NCBI GenBank assembly: GCA_014058105.1 | Contig: JACGCM010001346.1 | Location: 930,001 to 994,000 of the forward strand | DNA from: Kingdonia uniflora | Taxonomy: Eukaryota > Streptophyta > Magnoliopsida > Ranunculales > Circaeasteraceae | Direction of reading: 5' to 3' | Length of the DNA: 64,000 nt | In this document: one piece after another, positions 55,274 to 64,000 of the stretch | Layout of the letters: each line of letters starts with the position of its first letter | Position numbering within the stretch: position 1 is the stretch's first letter | Position numbers and translations under genes: made by a program | The notes under the pieces: generated by a model | Told to the model about the DNA's origin: nothing | The model's database searches: none | What the model saw: only the letters and a program-made list of their open reading frames with translations

Positions 55274-58200
55274 AGAACACAGATCTGTTGATGTAGAATT
55301 TTGAGCTTGGTGAAGTGAAATGTGAGATCTATCGAAGTCGAAGTTTAATCTGATGAAGTAGAAGTCTAAACTTTGAGAAGTAAAAAGTGTGATCTGCCGA
55401 AGTAGAAATGTAATCTATTGATCTAGAAGTCTGATCTGTTGAAGTAGAAGTCTTAACTTTGTGTAGTGAAAAGTCTTATATGCAGAAGTCGAAGTCTGTT
55501 CTGCCGAACTAGAAGTCAGATTTGTTAAGGTTGGAGCTTGAACTTGGTGAATTGAAAAGTATGATCTGTCAAAGTCATAGTCTGATCTGCCAATGTAGTA
55601 GCCTGATCTGTTGAAGTGAATGGTTAAACTTGGTGATGTGAAGTGTCGAATATGTCGAAGTCGAAGTTCGATCTGTCGATTTTAAAGTCAGATCTATTAA
55701 AGTAGAAGTCTGAACTTTGTAAACTGAAAAGTGTGATCTGTCAAATTAAAAGTCTGATCTGTCGAAGAAGAAGTCTGAACTTGGTGAAGTGTAAAGAATA
55801 ATCTGTCATCGTCAAAGTCTGATCTGTCGATGTAGAAGTCTGATCTGTTGTAGTATAGCAGAAGTCTGAACTTGGCGAAGTGAAAATTGTAATATGTCAA
55901 AGTCAAAGTCTTATCTGTCACAGTATAAGTCTAATCTGTTGAAGTAGAAGTCTAAACTTAGTAAAATGATAATTATAATCAGTCAATGTCAAACTCTGAT
56001 CTGTCGTAGTTGAAGTTTGATCTGGTAATGTTGAAAGTCTGAACTTGGAGAAGTAAAAAGTGTCATCTGTCGAAGACGAAGTCAAATAAGTCGATGTGGA
56101 AGTAGTATTTTTTGAAGTAAAAGTCTGAACTTGGTGAAGTGAAAATAGTGATCTCTCAAAGTTGAAGTCTGATCTGTCGAAGTAAAAGTCTAATCTGTTA
56201 AAGTAAAAGTTAGAAATTGGTGAAGTAAATTGTGTGAACTATGGAAGTCGAAGCTTAATCTGTCGAAGTACAAGTCTGAAATTGGTGAAATGAAAAGTGT
56301 GATTGGTCGAAGAAGAAGTCTGATCTGTCGATGTAGAAATCTGATTTGGTTAGGTAGAAGTCTGAACTTGGTGAAGTGAAAAGTCTGATCTATCAAAATC
56401 AAAGTCTGATTATCGAATTAGAAGTCTGATCTGAAGATGTAGAAGTCTGATCTATTGACGTAAAAGTTTAATCAGCTGATGTAGAAGTTAGAACTTGGGG
56501 AAGTGAAAAGTCAGATCAGTCGAAGAAGAAGTCATATATGACGAATAAGAAGTCTGATCAGTTTAAGTATAGTAGAAGTCTGAACTTGGTGAAGTGAAAA
56601 GTGTTAACTGTCGAAGTAAAAATCTGATCTGTCGAAGTCGATGTCTACTCTATCAAAGTAAAAGTCTTATCTGCTGAGGAAGATGCTTGAACGTAGTGAA
56701 GTAAAAAGTATGATCTGTCGAAGTCGGAGTCTTAGTCTAGTTTGATGAAGTAGAAGTCTAAACTTGGTGACGAGAAAAATGCGATCTGTCGAAGTTAAAG
56801 TCTGAACTGTCAAAGTAGAAGTCTGATCTATTAAAGTATAAGTCTAAACTTGGTGAAGTAAAAAGTATGATCTGTCAACGTCAAAGTATGCTCAGTCGAA
56901 GTAGAAGTCTGATCTGCTGAAGTAGAAGTCTAAACTTGGTGAAGTGATAACGATGATCAAAGTTGGATCTGTCGAAGTAGAAATCTGATCAGCTGAAGTA
57001 GTAGTCTAAAATTGGTCAAGTGATAAGTGTGATCTGTTGAATTCGAAGTTTGATCTGTCAAAGTAGATGTCAGATCTGTTAAAGTAAAAGTCTGAACTTG
57101 GTGAAGTGAAATGAATGATCTTTCAAAGTCGAAGTCTGATCTGTCGAAATAGAAGTTCGATCTGTCGAAGTAGAAGTCTGAACTTGGTAAATTGAAATGT
57201 ATGATCTGTCAAAGTCGAAGTCTGATCAGCCGATGTAGACCACAAATCCATTGATGTAAAATTCGGAACTTGGTAAAGTGAAATGCATTATCTAGCGAAG
57301 TCGAAGTTAAATATGTCGAAGTTCAAGTCTGAACTTGGCGAAGTGAAAAATGTGATCGGTCAAAGTAAAAGTCCTATCTCTCGATGTAGAAGTTTGATCT
57401 CTTGAAGTAGAAGTCTGAACTTAGGGAAGTGAAAAGTTAGATCTGTCGAAGTCGAAGTCTAATCTATTGAAGTATAGTAGAAGTCTAAACATGGAGAAGT
57501 GAAAAATATTATCTGTCGAAGTCAAAATCAGATTTGTCGAAGTAGAAGTCTGATCTGACGAAGTAGAAGTCTTAACTTGGTTAAGTAAAAAGTTTGATCT
57601 GTCGAAGTCTAAGTTTAATTTGTCGAAATGGAATTCTGAACTGTTAAAGTGAAAGTCTGAACTTGGGGAAGTAAAAAGTAAGATTTGTCGATGTCGAACT
57701 CTGATCAGTCGAAGTGGATGTCTGATCTGTTGAAGTAGAAACTTTAAACTTAGTAAAGTGAAAAGTATGATCTGTCGAAGATGAAATATGATCAGTTAAA
57801 GTATAATTCAAAACTTGGTCAAGTGAAAAGTGTGATTTGTCAAATTTGAAGTCTAATCTGTCAAGCCTAAGTATGATCTGTTGAAGTAAAAGTTTGAACT
57901 TGGTGAATTGAAAAGTGTGATCTGTCGAAGTCAATGTTTGATCTTTCGATATAGACCGCTGATCAGTTGATGTAAAATTCTTACTTGGTGAAGTAAAATG
58001 TGTGATCTAGCGAACTCGTAGTTTAATATGTCAAAGTTAAAGTCATAACTTGGTGAAGTGAAAAGATTGATCGGTCAAAGTAGAAGTCTGATCTGTCGAT
58101 TTAGAATTTTGATTAGTTGAAGTAGAAGTCAGAACTTTGGGAAGTGAAAGTCTGATCTGTCGAAGTCAAAGTCTTATCCGTCGAATAAGATGTCTGATCT

Positions 58201-61200
58201 GTTGTAGTATTATAGAAGTCTGAACTTGGTGAAGTGAAAAGTATTATCTGTCAAAGTCAAAATCTGATCTGTCAAAGTAGAAATCAGATCTTTTGAAGTT
58301 AAAATCTGAACTTGGTGAAGGGAAAAGTGTTATCTATCGAGGTCAAAGTCTGATATGTCAAAGTAGAAGTCTGATCCGTTGAATTAGAGGCCTGAACTTG
58401 GTGAAGTGAAAATTGCGATCTGTCGAAGTTGAAGTCAGATCTGTTAAAGTTGAAGTCTGATTTATTGAAGTTAAAGTCTGATTTGTTGAAATAGAAGTCT
58501 AAACTTGGTAAAGTAAAAAGTGTGATCTTTCGATGTTGAAGTTTGATCTGTCGAAGTAGAAGTCTGATCTGTTAAAGTTGATGCCAGAACTTGGTGCAGT
58601 AAAAAGTGTGATTTTTCGAAGTCGAGGTCTGATCTATCAAAGTAGAAGTCTTATCTGCCGAACTTGAAAGTCTAAACTTGGTTAAGTGATAAGTATAATC
58701 TGTTGAAGTCAAATTCTGATCTGTCAAAGTTAAAGTCTGATCTGTTGAAGTAGAAAGTCAATCTTGAAGAAGTGATAAGTGTGATCTATCAAAGATGAAT
58801 TATGATCTGTCGAAGTAGAAGTCTGATTTGTAGACATAGAAGTCTGATCTTGGTAGAGTAAAAAGTGTGATATGTCAAAGCCGAAGTCTAATCTGTCTAA
58901 GAAGAAGTCTGATTTGTTAAAATGGACGTTTGAACTTGGTGAAGTGAAAGTGCGATCTGTCGAAGTTGACGTCTGATCTATCGAAGTTGAAGTCTTATCT
59001 ATTATGGAAGAAGTTTGAACTTGGTGAAGTGAAAAGTATGATCTGTCGATGGCAAATTCTTATCCATCGAAGTAGAAGTCCGATTTGTTTAAGTAGAAGT
59101 CTGATCTGCTAATGTAAAAGTCTGATCTGCTAAAGTAGAAGTCTAAACTTGGTGATGTAGAAAATATGATCTGTCGAAGTCGAAGTCTGATCTGTCAAAG
59201 TAGAAATCTGATCAGTTAAAGTAGATGTCTAGAGCTGGTCAAGTGAAAAGTGTGATCTGTCAAATTCAAAGTTTGATCTGTCAATGTAGAAGTCTGATTT
59301 GTTGATGTGGAACTCTGAACTAGATGAATTAAAAAGTGTAATCTATCGAATTCGAAGTTTGATCTGTCGATATAGACCACTGATCAGTTGATTTTGAATT
59401 TTATACTTGGTGTTGTGAAATTTGCGATCTAGCGAAGTCGAAGTTTTATATGTCATAAGTTGGTGAAGTGAAAAGTTTGATTGGTCAAAGTAGAAGTCTT
59501 ATCTGTCGATGTAGAATTTTGATTAGTTGAGGTAGAAGTCTGAACTAGGGGTAGTGAAAAGTTTGATTGGACAAATTCGAAGTCTTATCTGATGAATAAG
59601 AAGTTTGTTCTTGGGGAAGTGAAAAGTATTATTTGTCGAATTCAAAATTTGATCTGTCAAAGTAGAACTCTGATCTGTTGAAGTTGAAGTCTCAACTTGG
59701 TAAAGTGAAAAGAGTGATCTGTCGAAGTTAAAGTTTAATCTATCGAAGTTTAATTTAGATCTCTTGAGGTGCAAGTCTGAACTTGGGGAAGTAAAATGTA
59801 TGATCTATCGATGTTAAACTCGGATCTGTCGATGTAAATCTCTTATCTATTGAAATAGAAAGTTAAAACTTGGTTAATTGAAAAGTGCAATTTGTTAAAG
59901 TCAAATTCAATTCAGTCAAATTTGAAGTCTGATCGATTAATGTCAAAAGTCAAACTTGGTAAAGTGATAAGTGCGATCTGTCAAAGTCAAATTCTGATCT
60001 GTTAGAGTAGAAGTCCGATTTATAGAAGTAGAAGTCTGAACTTGGTAAAGTGAAAAATGTGATCTGTCGAAGTCAAAGTTTGATCTGTCTAAGAAGAAGT
60101 CTGATTTATTAAAATGGACGTCTGAACTTGGTGAAGTAAAAAGTGTGATCTGTCGAAGTCTGATCTATCGAAGTTGAAGTCTTATCAATTGTGGAAGAAG
60201 TTGGAACTTCATGAAGTGAAAAGTGTGATCTTTCGAAGGCGAATTCTTATCCGTCGAACTAGAAGTTTGATTTGTTAAAGTAGAAGTCTAAACATGGTGA
60301 AGTAAAAAGTATGATCTGCCAATGTAGAAGTGCGATCTGCTGAAGAAGAAGTCTGAACTTGGTGAAATTTAAAGGATGATCTGCCGAAGTCAAAGTTGGA
60401 TCTGTCAAAGTGGAAGTCTAATCTGCTGAAGTAGAAGTCTGAACTTGGGGAAGTGAAAAGGATGATTTGTGGTAGTCAATGTCAGATCTGTCCAAATAGA
60501 AATTTGATCAGTTGAAGTAGAAGTCTAATCTTGGTCAATTGAAAAGTGTAATCTGTCGAATTCGAAGTCTGATATGTCAAAGTAGAAGTCAGATTTGTTA
60601 AAAGTAGAAGTCTGAACTTGGTGAAGTAAAAAGCATTATCAGTCGAATTCCAAATCTGATCCGTCGAAGTAGAAGTCTGATCTGTTGAAGCAGAAGTTTG
60701 AACTTGGCAAAGTAAAAAGAGTGATCTGTCGAAGTCAAAGTATGATTTGTCGAAGTAGAATTCTGATCTGTTGAAGTAGATGTCTGAACTTGGGGAAGTA
60801 AAAAGTTTGATCTGTTGATGTCAAAATCTGATCTGTCGAATTAAAAGGCCGATCTGCTGAATTAGATGTTTGAACTTGGTGAAGTGAAAAGTATGATCTG
60901 CTGAAGTTGAAGTCTGAACAAGGTGAAGTAAAAAGTATGATCTGCCGAAGTCGAAGTGAGATCTATCGGCATAGAATATAGGAAAGAAGAAGCTTGAACT
61001 TGGTGAAGTGAAAAGTGCGATCTGTCAATGTCGAATTCAGATCTATCGATGTAGAAGTCTGATTTGGTGAACAAGAAGTCTGATCTTGGTGAAGGGAAAA
61101 GTATGATCTATCAAAGTTAAAGTCTGATATGTCAAAGTAGAAGTCTAATCTGTTGAATTAGAAATCTAAAGTTCGTTAAGTGAAAATTGAGATCTGTTGA

Positions 61201-61782
61201 ACTCAAAATCTGATCTATCGAAGTAGAAGTCTTATCTGTTGTGGAAAAAGTTTGAACATGGTAAAGTGAAAAGTGTGATCTGTCAAAGTTGAAGTCTTAT
61301 CATTCGAAGTAGATGTCTAAACTTGGTGATGTGAAAAGAGATATCTGTCGAAGTAGAAGTCTGATCTGTTAAAGTAAAATTCCAAACTTGGTGAAGTGAA
61401 AAGTATGATCTGTCGAAGTTAAAGTCTAATGTGTCGAAGTAGAAGTCTGATCTGTTGATCTAGAAGTATGAACTTGGTGAAGTGAGAAGGATGATTTGTT
61501 GAAGACAAGGTATGATCTATCGAAGTAGAAGTCTGATCAGTTGAAGTTGGAGTATAAATTTTGTCTAGTTAAAAGTTCGATCTTTCAAATTCGAAGTCAG
61601 ATTGTCAAAGTTGAAGTCTGATCTGTAAAAGTAGAAGTCTAACCTAGGTGAAGTGGAAAGCATGATCTGTCAAAGTCGAAGTCTGATCTGTCGAAATAGA
61701 AGTTTGGTCTGTTGAAGAAAAAATCTGAACTTCGTGAATTGAAAAGTTTGCTCTGTCGAAGTCGATGTTTGATCTGTCGATG

Positions 61783-63771
61783 TAGAACACTGATCTGTTG
61801 ATGTAGAATTCTAAACTTGGTGAAGTGAATTGTGTGTTCTATCAAAGTCAATGTTTATCTTTCGAATTACAAGTCTGAACTTGGTGAAGTGAAAAGTATA
61901 ATCGGTCGAAGTAGAAGTCTGATCTGTAGAAGTAGAAGTCTGATCTGTCAAAGTAGAAGTCTGACCTGTTGAAGTTGAAGCCTGATCTTGATGAAATGAA
62001 AAGTCAGATCTTTCAAACTTAAAGTTTTATCTGTCGAATTAGAAGCCTTATCTGCTGAGATAGAAGTCTCAACTTGGTGATTTGAATGGTGTGATCTAAC
62101 GAAGACAATGTCTGATCTGCCGAAGTAGATGTGTGATCTGTTGAAGAAGCTGATTAAACATGGTGAAGTGAAAAGTGTAATATGTCATAGTCTATGTCTG
62201 AACTGTCGAAGCAGAAGTGAGATTTATTGAAGTTGATGTCTGAACTCGGCGAAGTAAAAAGTGCGATCTATCAAATTCAAAGTCTTATTTGTCGAAGATG
62301 AAGTCTGATCATGGCGAAGTAAAAAGAGCGATCTGTCAAACTCGAAGTTTTATCTGTCGATGAAGAATCTGATCTGTTGATCTATAGTAGAAGATATAAC
62401 TTGGTGAAGTGAAACGCGTGATTAGCGGAAGTAGAAGTCTAATCTGTCAAAATAGAAGTCTGATCTGTTGAAATAGAATTCTAAACTAGGTTAAATGAAA
62501 AGAGTGATCTGTCGAAGTCGAAGTTTGATTTGTCGAATTAGAAGTCAGATCTGTTGAAGTTGAAGTCTGAACTTGGTGAAGTAAAAAGTGTGATCTGCCA
62601 AAGTAGAAGCCAGATCTGTTGAAATTGAAGTCTGCAATTGGTACAATAGAAAGAGTGATCAATTTAAGTCAAAGTCTGATCTGTCAAAGATGAATTCTAA
62701 TATGTTAAAGTAGAAGTTCAAACTTGGCGAAGTGAAAAGTGTGATCAGTCGAAGTTGAAGTCCAATTTGTCGAATTAGAAGTCTTATTTGTTGAAGTTGA
62801 AGATTGAACTTGGTGAAGTAAAATGTGTAATTTGTCGGTGTCGAAGTTTGATCTATCGAAATAGAAGTCTGATCCGCAAAAGCAGAAGTCTAAACTAGGT
62901 AAAGTAAAAAGTGTAGTCAGTCAAAGCCGAAGTCTGATCTGTCGAAGTCGAAGTCTGATCTGTTGAACTGGAAGTCTGATCTTGATGAAGTAAAAAGTGT
63001 GATATGTTGAAGTTGAAGTCTGACCTATCGAAATAGAAGTCTAAATATGGTGAAGTAAAATGTCTGATCTGCAGAGTTTAAAGTCTTATCAGTCAAAGTA
63101 GAAGTCTGATTTATGGAAGTATAGCAGAACTCTAAACTTGGTGAAGTGAAAAGTGTAATCTCTCGAAATCGAAGTTTGATCTATCAATGTAGAAGTCTGA
63201 TCTGCTGAAGTAGAAGTTTGAACTTGGTGAAGTGAAAGTTGTGATCTGTCAAAGTAGATGTCGGATTTGTTAAAGTAAAAGTCTGAACTTGGTGATGTTA
63301 AAAGTGAGATTTACCGAATTTGAAATCTGATCTGTCGAAGTAGAAGTCTGATCTGTTGAAGTAGAAGTCTGAACATGGTGAAGTGAAAATGGTGATCTGT
63401 CAAAGTCACCGTCTGATCAATCAAAATAGAAGTCAGATCTGTTGAAGTAGAAGTCTGAACTTGGTGAACTGAAAAGGATGATTCCTCAAAGTCAGAGTCT
63501 GATCTGTCAATGTTGAAGTCTGATCAGTTGAAGTAGAAGACTAAACTTGGTGAAGTGAAAAGTGTGATTAGTCGAATTCAAAGTCTGATCTGTCAAAGTA
63601 GATGTCTGATATGTTAAAGTTGAAGTCTGAACTTGGTGAGGAGAAAAGTGAAATCTGTCGAAGTCGAAGTCTAATCGTCCATAATTGAAGTTTGATCTAT
63701 TGAAGTAGATGTCTGAACTTGGTAAAGTAAAAGGCATGATTTGTCAAAGTCGATGTCTGATCTATCGATGT
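61783..63771. repeat. Satellite super-block IV
   Basis: TAGAACAC at 61783, CTATAGTAGAAGA at about 62382, GGAAGTATAGCAG at about 63114 and TAGAACAC at 63771. Length 1988 bp, with the same order of landmarks as super-block I. Confidence 0.65.
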
Positions 63772-64000
63772 AGAACACAGATTTGTCGTTGTAGAATTTT
63801 GAACTTGGTGAAATGAAATTTTTTATCTATCGAAGTCAAAGTATAATATGTCGAAGTAGAAGTCTAAACTTTACGAAGTGAAAAGTGTGATATGTCAAAG
63901 TAGAAATTTGATCTATCGATATAGAAGTCTGATCTGTTGAAGTAGAAGTCTGAACTTGGTGTAGTAAAAAGTCTGATCTATCAAATTCGAAGTTTATTCT

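Larger units (their letters stand above)
42598..64000. repeat. Large satellite array: 21-bp units in 65/86/107-bp groups
   Basis: More than 21.4 kb, continuing past the window end. The basic unit is 21 bp (GATCTGTCGAAG-AGAAGTCT with CTG(T/C)(C/T)(G/A)AAGT as core). Two to four such units, most often three, follow a 23-bp linker (GAACTTGGTGAAGTGAAAAGTGT), giving periods of 65, 86 (for example 63372-63457) and 107 bp. Copies are noticeably diverged, with single-base changes nearly everywhere. On the minus strand the units translate into a TSTSTDQ-type heptapeptide repeat, but 86 is not a multiple of three, so frames break every unit and no coding role is supported. It begins inside the Tat-3 gag. 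Confidence 0.93.

Noticed and set aside
47667..63737. Open frames of 66-120 codons on the minus strand rich in TSTSTDQ, FHFTKF and LLHRQIRLL
   Set aside because: They are translations of the satellite. The 86-bp group is not a multiple of three, so frames change every unit, and the frames have no consistent starts or ends.
42598..64000. CRISPR array or similar spaced repeat system
   Set aside because: There are no unique spacers. All bases belong to diverged 21-bp and 23-bp units, and the setting is a plant genome.

Overview
The window is a block of repetitive heterochromatin from a flowering plant, most likely a eudicot. This rests on plant-only families: Tat-lineage Ty3/gypsy elements with a second (archaeal-type) RNase H, a PIF/Harbinger transposase with its Myb-like partner, a plant mobile domain (PMD) gene, a CACTA (En/Spm) element with plant-type introns, and a UBP1-type RNA-binding gene fragment. 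No intact host gene was recognised. Almost every reading frame belongs to a decayed mobile element.

Left part (1-6.9 kb): the tail of a Tat LTR (1-116) abuts a decayed PIF/Harbinger transposase (+, 117-844) that converges on the Harbinger Myb-like ORF1 relic (-, about 1.1-2.6 kb). A 56-bp minisatellite, a broken PMD gene (-, 3.2-4.7 kb), a tRNA-derived SINE with target-site duplications (about 5.05-5.22 kb) and a short 168-bp satellite of alternating A/B monomers (5.8-6.65 kb) follow.

Middle (6.9-42.6 kb): a nested stack of four related Tat elements and one CACTA element. Tat-2 (-, 6889-9455 plus 22739-24348) is the host. Tat-1 (-, 9456-22733, both LTRs present, 5-bp target duplication ATGAG/ACGAG) sits inside the antisense gene of Tat-2. 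Tat-3 (+, LTR starting at 24349) cuts the same Tat-2 gene further on. Its LTR was split by a 16.4-kb CACTA element (24615-40976, target duplication TAC on both sides, CACTA/TAGTG ends). The CACTA was invaded by Tat-4 (-, about 27123-33478). The Tat-3 LTR resumes at 40980 and runs into its gag, which stops abruptly at about 42.6 kb.

Tat elements here are laid out (element sense) 5' LTR - primer site - gag - protease - RT - RNase H - archaeal RNase H - integrase - 194-bp repeats - an antisense gene cassette - 3' LTR. The cassette lies on the opposite strand to pol. It holds one large spliced gene with its own TATA box and 5'-UTR intron, and one or two copies of a short acidic ORF family. All copies seen carry stops or frameshifts. 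The CACTA carries transposase (TNP2-like) and Transposase_24-like gene relics, and has picked up three exons resembling the RRM2 region of the plant oligouridylate-binding protein UBP1, with intron positions kept.

Right part (42.6-64.0 kb, running off the window): a satellite array over 21 kb long. It is built from 21-bp units grouped with a 23-bp linker into mostly 86-bp units (also 65 and 107). These fall into larger blocks of about 2.0-2.6 kb. A small 21-bp-phased motif like it occurs in the noncoding part of the Tat-1 antisense cassette (11887-11928), which suggests that the array may have grown from Tat sequence.
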